Notes: generated by a model from the letters alone, not told the origin. Counted from the first letter of the stretch, positions 11,201 through 20,490 are shown. The stretch is DNA of 64,000 bases from Chrysemys picta bellii (GCF_011386835.1 NC_088809.1:3915001-3979000); one strand, 5' to 3'. Made by a program: numbers and translations.

Positions 11201-14200
11201 GGATGAGCAGCATTTCCACTGCCTTGCACTCCAGGCTCTGCCAGTCCTCTCCTTGATTGGCGCGTGCAGTGGTCATGTTGCAGGCTTGGTGCCAGCTGTT
11301 AACTGACCTGTCCCTTCTTAGCTTGAGAGCAGAGGTCAAATGGGAGGGTTGCCTTTCTGTAAGGATGCCCTTAACTCTCCCCAGCCATGGAGCTGATGCA
11401 GACCCAGTCGATGCGTGGGAAGAGGAGGCCAGATTTGCTGTCCTGCGCCTTCACTGGCTTCCAATTTTCCTTCTAGAAATCCCGAGTGCCGCTACTTGGC
11501 CAGTGCCTCCAAGGACTGCAGCATCCGCATCTGGGACACCGTCACGGGCCGGTGCGATAAGATCCTCACCGGGCACACGCAGTCGGTCACGTGCGTGAAG
11601 TGGGGCGGAGATGGCCTGCTCTTCTCCTCCTCCCAGGACAGAACCATCAAGGTCTGGAGAGGCCAGGATGTAAGTGCGGCAGCCTGGCGTGGGTCGACTT
11701 CGACGCCAGGGGCCTGGGCGGGGAGGTAGCGCAAATAAAACGATGCATCAAACCTTTTTTGTTGTTCCTAAAAGTTGGAAATAACCAAGTTGTCGCCCAT
11801 CCTGGCCCTGCATTGCCTCGTGGCTTTAGCTGCATGTGCTCGCTTGCTTTCTGGGCAGAGGCAGCACATGCCACCCATGGCTCAACAGCACCCCCCTCTG
11901 GCGGATTTAAGGAACCGCGATGATTGTTTCCAATTGGAATCTCGTCTGCTCCTTGGAAGCTGGGATGTCCCATGGTCTGATCCTGGCACTGCCCATAGCT
12001 GATGGAAGGTGTAGCCGGGAGGTCCTGTGGACTAATCCTTGCACTGCTGCTGTCTCCCTGTGAGTCCCTTTCTAAGCAGGTGGCTTTTTTGCTTTCAGGG
12101 AATTCTCTGCCGCACCCTGCAGGGCCACGGGCACTGGGTGAACACCATGGCTCTGAGCACCGACTACGTTCTCCGCACAGGGGCCTTTGAACCCGCCGAA
12201 GCCTCTGTCAACCCGCAAGACATGAGTGGCACCCGTAAGAGCATTAAGTACATTGCAGGCTGGAGAGGAATCGGGGGAGGAGGTAGCATGGCCCAGTGGG
12301 TAGGGCACAGCACTAAGAGTCAGAAGACCTGGCTTCTATTCCAAGGTCACATGGGGGAGCTGGGTCCCCCCCGTTTCTCTGTCTAGAAAATAAAACCATG
12401 AGCACCGCAGATTGGGAATGCTACACAAGCACTGCATTTCATTGTTAAAAGTGTGACCCTCTGAAGAGGACGTTGTTCTAAACCCCTCACAATGTCCCTG
12501 TCAAAATCCTTCTTGAGTCACAAATCTGGAGGGAGAAGATGTCTTAGATCCTGGCTTTAGAGATGTTACACTTTTCCTTTAAGCTCCCGATCGCTAATCT
12601 CCCTTCTCTCCTGCACACAGTGGCAGAACTGAAAGAGAAGGCGCAGCACAGGTACGACCAAGTCAGGGTAAGTCTCCGTTAAGAAATCCCCCCCCCGCTC
12701 CCCCATGCCAGGCTTCCTATCGTTGCTGCTGACAAAAAAACGAATAAATAAATCTACGTGACTGGTTAAAGATTTCCTCCAGTTTATGTCTGCGTCGGCT
12801 TTGCGTCTGAGCTGTGAGAGGCTCAGTCTGTGTGAGCCGAGGCTCAGTGCTGGGGTGCGCTGATTGTTTGTTGATCGCAGGGGCAGGGACCGGAAAGGCT
12901 AGTGTCTGGATCAGATGACTTCACGCTGTTCCTGTGGGCCCCAGCAGAGGACAAGAAGGCGCTGGAGAGAATGACTGGCCACCAGGCATTGATCAACCAA
13001 GTGCTCTTCTCCCCAGACACCCGGATAATAGCCAGTGCTTCCTTTGACAAGTCCATCAAGCTCTGGGATGGCAGGACGGGAAAGTAGGTTCTCTCGTTCT
13101 ATTACAGATGCGAGGTTTGCAGTTCACTCCATGCAGTAACACAGAAGGAAATGCGCCTGTCTCCCTGCCATGGCTGAGCCAGGACCTTCCCCTCTGCAGC
13201 CTTGCATGCGCGCACACGCGCACACACACACACACAGTAGTTACCTTTTGCTTTTGAGGTCGTGCACCTAGTGATTAGAGCAGGGCATTCGGACTCTGAG
13301 CTCCTGGTTCCCTGCTGTGCCACTGACTTACTGTGACCTTGGGCATGTCCCTTGTATCTCTGATTCAGAGCATGCGTGTGTGTCTAACAGCCCATCTCCA
13401 CCCCTTCTCATCTCTGTCAGATACCTCACCTCCCTGAGAGGGCACGTCTCTGCTGTTTACCAGATCGCCTGGTCTGCAGACAGCCGCCTCCTGGTGAGCG
13501 GGAGCAGTGACAGCACGCTGAAGGTGTGGGACGCCAAGACGGGGAAGCTGGCCATCGATCTCCCCGGCCATGCAGACGAGGTAGGATGCCGTTCGCCGAG
13601 GGGCTCACAGTAACCCGCCTAGAGAGGGCAGAGGGCTCTCAAATGCTGTGGCCACCACCAGTGTCTCTGAACAGCTGGGGGTGTCTTCTGCCAGGGGCCT
13701 GAGGTTCTTCCCTGCCACCGGGGCTGCGTGGCCCTAAAGGAGTGACGGGAGCGCCTCTCTCTCTTTGTTGGTAGGTGTTTGCAGTGGATTGGAGCCCGGA
13801 TGGACAGCGAGTAGCCAGTGGAGGGAAAGATAAGTGTTTAAGGATGTAAGTATCCCCTGGGGCCTGTCCCCAAGAAGCAGAGCATGGCGTCTGTGCACTC
13901 TGTGTATATTAACACAGCCTGCAAAGGAATGCACTGAGGGGCGCATTCTGTATATGGAACCACTGGGCCCATGGTCACCGTCTCGCTTCACCCAACAAGC
14001 TGGGCTTTTGTTATGATTAGTCTTATAGGAGCCCCCAGGAGCCCAGCTGAGTTTGGGGCACCATCATGTGAGGTGTTGCACAAACACATGGTAAGGGACA
14101 GCCCCTACCCCAAAGAGGTTACAGTCTGAATACAGTCAGGTCTTCGGGTTCTCAGTTAATTCTGCACAGCGAAACCATTAGGCTCTACTCCTGCCTTTTT

Positions 14201-14785
14201 GCTGAGCTTGCATTCCATTCAGTTCTGATGCCTGGGGACCCTCGCTTGCATTGGTCTCTGCCCCAGGCTGAGCCTCTCACGGCACAAAGGGAAAGCTGAC
14301 CTGAGCAGAACATCAAGAACCCTTTTTCCCCCCTTTGGAAGAGAATTTCCCTTGAGAAACTGGGCTGCTGGGCCATATTCCAGATTGATTGGCACCTGTG
14401 CCTAGCTACCCTAGCGAGGAGCCCTTCTGCACTCCCCGAGGTGGAGGGATAGACATGCATGGAAGTCAATATGACGGCAGAATTTAGCCCCTGTTCTCTG
14501 TACCAGCTGTCACTGCTGTGCTAGCAGTTGGCCAACCTTGGGGAAGGGACACCAGAGCAATCAGTCTCAGGTCCTCTCTTTCCAGCCTTGTTCTCCCCCC
14601 TCCAGACCTGTGCATACAGGATTCCCCCGTGATCCAGTGGCCAGTTAACTGCGCTCACCGTATGAATCTAGTGCAAAGTGCCTCGCTGTGCCGCTCTGCT
14701 GTCTGTGGCGGATGGTGCGAAAGCCGGAGCTGGTGCTGGGCTGATGACACCCGATGTCCTTTTCATTTGCAGATGGAGACGATAG
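2203..14785 (+). CDS. NLE1: NLE1, Notchless homolog 1 (complete, 13 coding exons)
   Basis: This is a WD40 ribosome-assembly factor of the nucleolus and nucleoplasm, orthologous to yeast Rsa4. It docks on pre-60S particles and offers its N-terminal ubiquitin-like NLE domain to the MIDAS domain of the AAA ATPase MDN1/Rea1, which then strips assembly factors. Exons joined at GT/AG boundaries are 2203-2220, 3329-3472, 4061-4278, 4457-4536, 5147-5223, 10164-10261, 11477-11669, 12099-12234, 12621-12667, 12881-13083, 13421-13580, 13775-13845 and 14773-14785. Every phase matches, and the sum is 1458 nt, or 485 residues plus TAG, equal to human NLE1. The NLE domain covers about residues 13-95. Glu85, the family's MIDAS-binding residue, is kept. 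About eight WD blades follow (residues ~108-485) with repeated GH...WD signatures and the usual WRR end. No frameshift or stop interrupts it. Identification is from remembered human protein. Confidence 0.97.
2713..2836. mobile_element. hAT-like MITE, about 120 bp
   Basis: The terminal inverted repeats are GGGTGACCAGAT at the left (2715) and ATCTGGTCACCC at the right (2823). Inside are inverted copies of an AAAATCGGGAC motif. Flanks CGTCCCA and CGTCCTA look like a mutated target duplication of about 8 bp, which fits hAT elements. It has no coding capacity. Confidence 0.8.
2950..3062 (+). repeat. MIR/CORE-like SINE fragment
   Basis: Recognisable blocks are 'gggttctgtacctgcctctgc', 'gggtgaccc' and 'cccatttcccagcctgtaaaatggggataatgg', in the order found in tRNA-derived MIR/CORE SINEs. 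The copy is degraded and truncated. Confidence 0.5.
3069..3086. repeat. GT dinucleotide microsatellite
   Basis: A run of alternating GT is followed directly by a G tract ending near 3095. It is short and probably polymorphic. Confidence 0.7.
3329..3472 (+). CDS. NLE1: NLE1 coding exon 2 (NLE domain, first half)
   Basis: This exon encodes residues 7-54, including [20 protein letters not shown] of the NLE/NUC135 domain. The acceptor is CGCTTGCAG and the donor GTACTT; both boundaries are phase 0. The N-terminal part carries an in-frame ATG at 3338 that could serve as an alternative start. Confidence 0.95.
4061..4278 (+). CDS. NLE1: NLE1 coding exon 3 (NLE domain end, WD1 start)
   Basis: The exon starts after TGTCACACAG with [16 protein letters not shown], runs through [12 protein letters not shown] and [13 protein letters not shown], and ends in phase 2 before GTAAGG. 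Glu85, which binds the MDN1 MIDAS domain in the family, sits just before VLDIIY. Confidence 0.96.
4457..4536 (+). CDS. NLE1: NLE1 coding exon 4 (WD1)
   Basis: It encodes [20 protein letters not shown], closing the first WD blade with the GSGD and FWD signatures. Acceptor TCTCAG, donor GTGGGT, ending in phase 1. Confidence 0.96.
5147..5223 (+). CDS. NLE1: NLE1 coding exon 5 (WD2)
   Basis: It encodes [20 protein letters not shown] and a following CKNSQ. Acceptor CGGCAG, donor GTATGT, ending in phase 0. The next exon is almost 5 kb away because a CR1 LINE sits in the intron. Confidence 0.96.
5960..6175 (-). repeat. tRNA-derived SINE, minus strand
   Basis: Read in reverse, it shows the SINE order found elsewhere in the window. 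On the + strand these blocks appear as 'gcagcgcctaaagggcccgg', 'gagatcagggcctcg', 'gtttacccgaggtcaccggc' and 'agaacccagggctccagaat'. Confidence 0.65.
6815..7036 (+). repeat. tRNA-derived SINE, plus strand
   Basis: Blocks in order are a degraded tRNA-like head, 'tgtgtgatcttgggcaagtc', 'ggcctcagtttccttctgta', 'aaaatgaggatgataat' and a tail 'tatacagcacctagcgcaac'. This is a near full-length copy of the SINE that recurs through the window. Confidence 0.7.
7300..9745 (-). mobile_element. CR1 non-LTR retrotransposon, 5' truncated, antisense
   Basis: The minus strand encodes much of a CR1 ORF2 reverse transcriptase in broken frames: an inter-domain part (9746-9294), RT N-terminal part (9231-8683: [37 protein letters not shown]), RT core (8693-8232: [18 protein letters not shown]) and the C-terminal part (8266-7649: [30 protein letters not shown]). 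At least four frame changes make it inactive. The motif A aspartate appears as Glu in YLEFQKAFD. The 3' end lies at about 7300-7310, where AAGAACATAAGAAC (plus strand) is the usual short terminal repeat. The endonuclease half is missing. It is antisense to NLE1. Confidence 0.95.
10164..10261 (+). CDS. NLE1: NLE1 coding exon 6 (WD3)
   Basis: It encodes [20 protein letters not shown] and [12 protein letters not shown]. Acceptor TTGTACAG, donor GTAAGT, ending in phase 2. The split codon joins to ATA (Ile), where human has Ala. Confidence 0.95.
10375..10575 (+). repeat. tRNA-derived SINE, plus strand
   Basis: Blocks are 'gggagccaggagacccaggc', 'tagtcccagctctgccccca', 'ttgggcttggcatggctctc', 'gtgcctcagtttcccctgct' and 'ataatggagatagtgatgcc'. 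It follows closely after NLE1 exon 6. Confidence 0.65.
10585..10755 (-). repeat. SINE, minus strand
   Basis: The + strand shows the reverse-order SINE blocks 'caaagcgctgtgcaaatgtt', 'gaggtgaggctgtgctacct' and 'ggtggcttacccagagctgc'. It lies back to back with the plus-strand SINE just upstream, forming an inverted pair. Confidence 0.5.
10939..10957. repeat. Poly-G tract
   Basis: A run of about 17 G residues interrupts intron 6. It may form quadruplex-like structure or mark an assembly-difficult site. Confidence 0.7.
11477..11669 (+). CDS. NLE1: NLE1 coding exon 7 (WD3-WD4-WD5)
   Basis: It encodes [40 protein letters not shown] and [13 protein letters not shown]. Acceptor TTCTAG, donor GTAAGT, ending in phase 0. 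Confidence 0.96.
12099..12234 (+). CDS. NLE1: NLE1 coding exon 8
   Basis: It encodes [20 protein letters not shown] and [20 protein letters not shown], the conserved blade and insertion of NLE proteins. Acceptor GCTTTCAG, donor GTAAGA, ending in phase 1. Confidence 0.96.
12283..12345 (+). repeat. SINE head fragment
   Basis: 'agcatggcccagtgggtagg', 'gcacagcactaagagtcaga' and 'agacctggcttctattcc' match the tRNA-like head of the local SINE. The remainder is lost. Confidence 0.5.
12621..12667 (+). CDS. NLE1: NLE1 coding exon 9 (47 nt)
   Basis: This small exon encodes [15 protein letters not shown], the charged helical insertion before the next WD blade. Acceptor GCACACAG, donor GTAAGT. It is too short to find by frame length, and was placed from phase and homology. 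Confidence 0.93.
12881..13083 (+). CDS. NLE1: NLE1 coding exon 10 (WD6-WD7)
   Basis: It encodes [39 protein letters not shown] and [14 protein letters not shown]. Acceptor GATCGCAG, donor GTAGGT, ending in phase 2 inside a Lys codon. Confidence 0.96.
13206..13237. repeat. CA/CG dinucleotide microsatellite
   Basis: A run of GC and CA alternation (GCGCGCACACGCGC followed by CA units) lies in intron 10 of NLE1. Confidence 0.75.
13262..13380 (+). repeat. SINE head fragment
   Basis: 'cctagtgattagagcagggc', 'gagctcctggttccctgctg' and 'ccactgacttactgtgacct' with 'tgggcatgtccctt' give the tRNA-like head and following body of the local SINE. Confidence 0.6.
13421..13580 (+). CDS. NLE1: NLE1 coding exon 11 (WD7-WD8)
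   Basis: It encodes [40 protein letters not shown] and IDLPGHADE. Acceptor CTGTCAG, donor GTAGGA, ending in phase 0. Confidence 0.96.
13775..13845 (+). CDS. NLE1: NLE1 coding exon 12 (last WD blade)
   Basis: It encodes [20 protein letters not shown] followed by CLR and a split Ile. Acceptor TTGGTAG, donor GTAAGT, ending in phase 2. Confidence 0.95.
14020..14140 (-). repeat. SINE fragment, minus strand
   Basis: The + strand shows 'gcccagctgagtttggggca', 'ttgcacaaacacatggtaag', 'gacagcccctaccccaaaga' and 'ggttacagtctgaatac', the reverse complement of the 3' body of the local SINE. Confidence 0.6.
14773..14785 (+). CDS. NLE1: NLE1 coding exon 13 (terminal, 10 nt + stop)
   Basis: After the acceptor TTTGCAG, the split codon completes Ile and the exon reads Trp-Arg-Arg-TAG, identical to the human C-terminus. 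It continues as 3' UTR. Confidence 0.93.
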
Positions 14786-14936
14786 GAGCAGTGAAAAGAA
14801 CCTGCCGGTTCTAACTGGCCCTGTCCGTATGGCCGGGCCTGGCAGCTAACCCGCTCAGCGTGGACTGTGGTGTTCTGCCTCTTGCACACCGTACTAGCTC
14901 TCCCTGATTAATTTCTGTGAGGGGAGATTGGTTCGC

Positions 14937-14942
14937 ATTAAA
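14937..14942 (+). terminator. Candidate NLE1 poly(A) signal ATTAAA
   Basis: ATTAAA lies about 150 nt after the NLE1 stop, giving a short 3' UTR. A canonical AATAAA at 16011-16016 is the alternative for a longer 3' UTR. No transcript data can be seen here. Confidence 0.45.
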
Positions 14943-15684
14943 TCTGAATCACAAAGAACTTGCCCTTCTGCATCCAGATGACTTTGTCTGCAACCATTAG
15001 TACACCCGGACCTCTGCTAGCTCCGATTCAGCCTGGTTTCTGTTGAAACTTCTGCAGCCTATGCTCTCTGGAGGAGAGAGTGAAGAGGGGGCGGGGGTCT
15101 GGTCATACTGTTTCCTTTCCTGGCAAATGGAGCCTGCAGGGGCTAAAGCTTTTAGTGGGGACAGAAAAGCACGTCCTTTCCTGACCCCCGGAGAGAGAAT
15201 GGGGAAAAGCGTCACACTGTTACCTTGCAAAATTCTACTCGCCCGTTTTGCCTGGGGCAAAGAACTGTTTAACGGTAAGTAAGAGAGCCTTGGCCGCCTT
15301 CATTATTAGGGTGAGGGGAGCAAGGTGGCTTTGCCCCTGGGCTGTCAGACCTTTCCCCTTACGTATCATTCACTCTGTTGGCAATAGCCCAACCCACCTT
15401 AGTCTAAGGAACCCACTTCTGCTTGGCTGTTTGTTCCGAACCAGGGCAGGAGGGAGCAGGCGTGAAATGAAAACTGGTGCAGACGCTGTGTCGAGTTTCC
15501 AGGTCTCAGTTGTTCCCTGAATTGCGGAGAAGTGGCGCGCGTGCCTGAGTGAATCCGTGACCCCTCCCTGTTCCATGCATGTTGCCTGGCTCGGGTGCAC
15601 CGTGCACTGGGAGGCTGCTACTGTGTCTCTTGCGTTCTGTTGAGGGTTGTCTGTAGGGTTGAGATTGTCTCTAAAGGCTGCTCC

Positions 15685-15745
15685 TGGGCCTTTGAAGTCA
15701 ATGGCAAAACTCCCCTTGACTTCCGTGGCGCAGAATTGGTCCCTT
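15685..15745. repeat. Short fold-back repeat
   Basis: 'tgaagtcaatggcaaaactc' and 'cccttgacttccgtggcgca' are near inverted copies, flanked by 'ctgggcc' and 'ttggtcc'. The same pattern of TTGAAGTCA / TGACTTCA halves recurs near 40012 and 44185. Confidence 0.5.
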
Positions 15746-16010
15746 ACTGAGTTTATCTGGTGCATTTCCTCTGTCAGATGGGTGCAGGGAGCTGTGTCAC
15801 TTGTCCTATTTCAAAATCCAGTGTGTTCATATTTGTTCAGTTGTTCATAGCCCACATGGAGCGGGTTTTAAGTTAATGCAGCCCATCACTCTGGGAGGCA
15901 GGTCAACCTGGATTTAGCTTTCACTTCCAATGAAGTTTAAGAAGAGTGCAAGTCCAGATATGATTAATAAGGAGCAGATAGAATAATGTCGAGTTCTCTG
16001 TCACAATTGC

Positions 16011-16016
16011 AATAAA
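16011..16016 (+). terminator. Alternative NLE1 poly(A) signal AATAAA
   Basis: A canonical hexamer 1.2 kb after the NLE1 stop. It is followed within 40 nt by 'cattaaagac' but has no clear GU-rich element. It could end a longer 3' UTR or be chance. Confidence 0.25.
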
Positions 16017-16207
16017 TTTACATTAAAGACCAAAGCACTCGCTCTCTCTCTGGCGCTCCTTTGTTGTGGTTTGTGCTGGATGTTCAGCAAACAGTTGTTT
16101 GGGGTTTTTATTCAATCTCTGTAGTAAACTTTAGAGTTGTTGATTGATCCTGGCTTGGGGATTGCTGTGCAAGCCTAACACGGTGTGGAGAATGCCAACG
16201 ACGGGCT

Positions 16208-16323
16208 TGGAAAGGAAGAGGAAGACAGTCCAGCGATTAGGGCTATAGCCTCAGACTTGGGAGACATGAGTTTAAATCCCTGATCTGCCACAGGCTTTCC
16301 CTCTGACGTTGGGCAAGTCATTT
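16208..16323 (+). repeat. SINE head, interrupted
   Basis: 'gattagggctatagcctcag', 'ttgggagacatgagtttaaa', 'tccctgatctgccacaggct' and 'gttgggcaagtca' give the SINE head. It stops abruptly at 16323, where a different repeat begins. Confidence 0.6.
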
Positions 16324-16535
16324 AGGGCTTGTCTACAGTGCCACTTACAGCGCTGAAACTTTCCTCGCTCAGGGGTGTGAAAAAACATTTCCCCCCTCCC
16401 CCCCGAGCGATGCAAGTTTCAGTGCTGTAAAGTGGTAGTATAGATAGTGCTACAGCGCTGGGAGCTGTGCTGGGAGCTATTCCCCTCGCGGAGGTGGGCT
16501 TTTTACAGCGTTGGGAGAGCGCTGCTGCCTCTGCC
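16324..16535. mobile_element. Non-autonomous DNA transposon, left part
   Basis: It starts with AGGGCTTGTCTACAGTG, a terminal sequence like that of the element at 59651. Inverted copies of ACTTACAGCGCTGAAACTT and AAGTTTCAGTGCTGTAAAGT follow. I cannot find a matching right terminus, so it is truncated or overwritten. Confidence 0.6.
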
Positions 16536-16787
16536 CCCCTCCAGAAGCACAAATGCCAGAGGAGCAGACAGCTGGTGTGAGTTCCCCACCCTCCCAGGGG
16601 TAGTGGAGCTCAGACTCCCAGCCACGCAACGGCGGCAGATTCCGGCCGCAGGCTCTGTCCCCCAGTCGCAGGGCCCAGCGGGCTCCATCCCCCGGTCCCA
16701 CACCCATCCACCCTATCACCCCGGGCCCATGCTGCCTCCCTACCCACTTCCCCATCCGACCAAGGCTTAACCTGGCTTGCCAGGCCT

Positions 16788-16935
16788 GCATAAGTCTGCT
16801 GTGAAAAGTGATATTTGTATGTTTGTTAATATCACTTTTCGCTGCCTCCCAGCTAGCTAGCAAGTCTGCTGCTGTGAAAAGTGTTGTTAACAAACATACA
16901 AATATCACTTTTCACAGCAGCAGACTTACTAGCTG
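16788..16935. repeat. Long interrupted palindrome
   Basis: The left arm (about 16790-16830), starting AAGTCTGCTGTGAAAAGTG and ending TTTGTTAA, is repeated in inverse at 16886-16927 (TTAACAAACATACAAATATC onward to CAGACTT). Further partial copies lie in the spacer. It could fold into a hairpin of about 40 bp. Its family is unknown; it may be the fold-back remains of a DNA transposon. Confidence 0.75.
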
Positions 16936-18389
16936 GCAAATTTTTAAAAAAACCCAAAAGCAAAAAAAAGGAAAAGAAACAACAACAAAAGACAAGAACA
17001 TGCAAAGCACCTTGTTTGTGTTTCTATTCTGTATAGGTCCAGTAAAGAATACACACAACTATCTGTTATTTGTATTATTGAATCTGGGGGGAAAAATATA
17101 TATAAATAAATTACTATGATTTGGACATGTGCATATTTATTTATTTTTCCTAAAGTTCATTAAGTATTTTAGGAGCAATTGTCTGGTGGCCGCACTCTGA
17201 GGTCACCAAAAAATGTGTTGTGAGAACCCGGGAAATAACCAACCTAGATCTATAGGTAAAGGGGTAATAAGGCCAATATTGCTCAGCTGGGAAGTACATC
17301 AGGAGACCCAGAAACTAATGGAGCCTGAGGCATTCTGTGACAAAGATGCCTGAACAACAGCTATCCCCTACACACCTTGTCCCCAGCCTCCATTCCACAC
17401 TGCTTTGCACCTACCTAGGTGAAATATCTACGCCCAAAGAGGCTTTTCCGTACAGGTGGTTTCCACGTGTCATAGCGCGTCTCCCTTTGGTTACTGACAG
17501 AACCCAAATCACCAGTGGTGTGGAGAGTGAGGATGCCACAAAGCTGAGTTAGCTAGAGCCGTGGGGCTTTGTAACTGTGCTTATTGGTCCTGCTCGGGCT
17601 CATGAAATGCTGGAATTTGCTTCTTGTGGCTTGCTCCATCCCAGGGCTGTGGGCCTGGGTTTGTGAACAGCACGTCCAACGCAAAACATTCAGTCCTTGC
17701 TTGTCATGAGGAGATTCTCTCATTGCCTATTTATTCTTTTGCTGATGCCACTCAGAATGTTGTAGTTTTATAGACTCCCCGAGCAGGATACGTCTCATCC
17801 CTGCGTGCTGCACGGTCAGCATGGTCTGGGTAATCTTAATTTCAGCTGTAGAATGGAAGATAGAGACCAGGATTCATCGTTCCAGAAATGACCACAGCCT
17901 GTCGGCTCTTCAGAAACGGTAAGCACAACACAAGGTTGGAACAGAAAGTTACTGCTCTCAAATCACTTCCTCTTTTAATATCTCCCACTTTGCAAACCAG
18001 CTCATCTGGCACATCTTCACCAGATCTTTAGGTAAGAACGCAATATCCTGTACACACACTGCTTTATTAATACACTTCCTCTGCTTGCCTCTTCCTGAAT
18101 TTTAAGGCTGTGCGTCCATCTGCACAAGGGAAGCAACCCACACTTTGTTGATGTGAAGGTTGTGGTACAAGGCAGGGCAGTTCTAAGTTGCAGCTAAGAA
18201 TGCTGTCCTTCAGTTGCTCTCCTCCTTGGGAGGAAAACAGCACAAAGGTGAATGAAAAGGGAACTCCCACCAAAGTATCTATAGCCTTACTTTTAAGATA
18301 ACTGCTCAGGATGGAGGAGGAAAAACCCAAAACAAAGAGACTTAGCTGTTGTTTAAGGCTTTGTGTGTTCAAAGAAGCTAATCCACCCT

Positions 18390-18515
18390 CCAACGTTTCG
18401 GAGGTAGGTGGTATTATCCTCATTTTACAGATGGGAAAACTGAGGTACAGAGCGATGACAACCCCACAGCTAGTCGGTGTCAGAGCAAGGATTAGAACTC
18501 ATGATTTTCACTTCC
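18390..18515 (-). repeat. MIR/CORE-like SINE, minus strand
   Basis: The + strand reads 'ggtattatcctcattttaca', 'gatgggaaaactgaggtaca', 'accccacagctagtcggtgt' and 'agagcaaggattagaactc', the reverse complement of the MIR core region. Confidence 0.7.
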
Positions 18516-18852
18516 AGCTTAGTTTGTCTGTCCAGATCAGCTCATGCATCTCCAAACTGAGCAAGGCTTTTTCAGTTGCATGAGGTAAGCTTCTTCGCAT
18601 TCTGTCCTAAACTGGTAGGTAGTTTTGCTGTGCCATGCTAACGAGTTGCTATGTTTAACTTCAGAGGTGCCTGCATTTTAGTGGCTGGGAAAATTATCCT
18701 GAAATATGTTATATTACAGTACTGCTGGGTTTGGGCCCCCACTGAACTAGGTACAGTACATAATCAGAGATGGCCCCTGACACTGCACAATTTAGAGAGA
18801 CCAGACAAATGAAAACTTGGATAAAAGATGCTATAAATGTGCAAAATATTAT

Positions 18853-19046
18853 TACACCTCTACCTCGATATAACGCTGTCCTCGGGAGCCAAAAAATCTT
18901 ACCGCATTATAGGTGAAACTGCTTTATATTGAACTTGCTTTGATCCACCGGAGTGCGGAGATCCCCGCCTCCCCGGAGCACTGCTTTACCATGTTATATC
19001 CGAATTCGTGTTATGTCGGGTCACATTATATCGAGGTAGAGGTGTA
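18853..19046. mobile_element. Tc1/mariner-like MITE, 194 bp
   Basis: Terminal inverted repeats begin TACACCTCTACCTCGATATAA at the left and end with the inverse TTATATCGAGGTAGAGGTGTA at the right, about 20 bp each. TA occurs at both ends, as expected for a TA target duplication. Internal inverted copies of CGTTATA-like motifs remain. It has no coding capacity. Confidence 0.85.
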
Positions 19047-19192
19047 CTTGTAATAAAATCAAAATATATGAGGTAAGAATCTTATTTTTCACCAAAGATC
19101 CTTGATGTGTTTTAATAATCAAATATCTTTCTAAAATCCCTAATGTTTGTCTCTGGAAAGTACTCAGACAGCCCTTCCTGACTGGCTAGCAG

Positions 19193-19324
19193 CTGTGTTG
19201 TAGGGATGCCAATTTTGGTTGGATGTATTCCTGGAGGTTTCTTCAAATCACATAATCTTTAATTAAAGATTAATTCCTGGGGACTCCAGGACAATCCTGG
19301 AGGGTTGGCATCCCTACTGTGTTG
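19193..19324. mobile_element. hAT-like MITE with perfect 8-bp target duplication
   Basis: The element spans 19201-19316. TAGGGATGCCAA at the left is the inverse of TTGGCATCCCTA at the right. CTGTGTTG flanks it exactly on both sides (19193-19200 and 19317-19324). An 8-bp duplication is diagnostic of hAT-type insertion. The inside holds inverted CTGGAG and AATCTTTAATTAAAGATT motifs. Confidence 0.93.
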
Positions 19325-20344
19325 GCAACCTTACAAAAATGCATGTACTGAAATATTTAGGTTTTCAAACGCCAGCGTTTGGCATAAATGTTGGTATATG
19401 TTCCTGTGTTTTCATTCCAGTTTCAGATGAATTATTAATGAAATGTGCCACAAAGGTATGCCTATTGCACAGGTATTTGTGTTCCTTGTCTAACACAAGA
19501 ATGCTTGTAAGTGTATCCAGCTAACACAGCCCTGCTATTACCAGGATCTCTCCTCACGCTTTCTGGTATGTAATTATATTCTGCCTCTGTTTACACCACC
19601 ATTAAACTCCTTATAGCAATTAAACTCCTCATTAAAGCAATACCTCTTAGCACTATCCCTGGTTCCTGAGGACTTTGTGATGGGGATGAGGAGGTGTGCC
19701 GCTCCTTGGAGGAAAGTTTTGGGGCTACGAGTGAAAGATCAGGAGTAATTAAGAAGGGGGAAGTGATGTGCAATCACTTCTCCCAACCGTGACTCAAACA
19801 GACCCTGTACTGTGGGGATTCACAAGCCAGTTGTGTGATGACCTCATCATGATCCTTTAGGTCACATTTAAATGAGTGGGGCCTTGACTTCCGGCTGATG
19901 TACAGCGTCAATGCTCTGGCCTCTTCTCACCAGCGCAGAAGGCTCATTTAGTGGTTTATCTGTCATCTTTGCAAAACTGCAAAATCCCAATCCCAGGAGC
20001 TCAGCTCATCGCTTGGTTTTTCCCAGGTCGATAACTTGACTCCCCTGGGGCTGACTGGCTGGGGAGAGGTAGAAGTCTTTCAGTGGAGACATTAAAAGCC
20101 TAGTGTCTTACCTGCTCTGTGTGGAAGTTAAAGGTCTCCGGATGCTTTTCGTAACAGAGTTTGGGGGTCCTTGGACCTCTGCTGTTTGTGTGGGGTACTG
20201 TGTGCAGGTTGGGTGGTGGCTGGGTGTCAGTGGCAGAAGATGCTATGGAAACACACAAGATTAACATCTTCATTCCAGGCAGATGGAAGCAGGACGAAAA
20301 TGTGCCGTACAAACGCCAAAGGGAACTAAAACCTTCCCCCCTCT

Positions 20345-20490
20345 CCGGAAGGTCCTGGAATTATTAGCCTCATATTACAGCTGGAGAATCTCTGAGGCAG
20401 AGAGAGGAACTGACTTGCCCAAGGACATGCAGCGTGTCTGTGGCAGAGCCAGGAATAAAACCTAGATCTCCTGCCTCCTAGCTGCCTTCT
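20345..20490 (-). repeat. SINE, minus strand
   Basis: The + strand reads 'attagcctcatattacagct', 'ctctgaggcagagagaggaa', 'ctgacttgcccaaggacatg' and 'aaaacctagatctcctgcct', the inverse of the SINE core and head. Confidence 0.7.
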
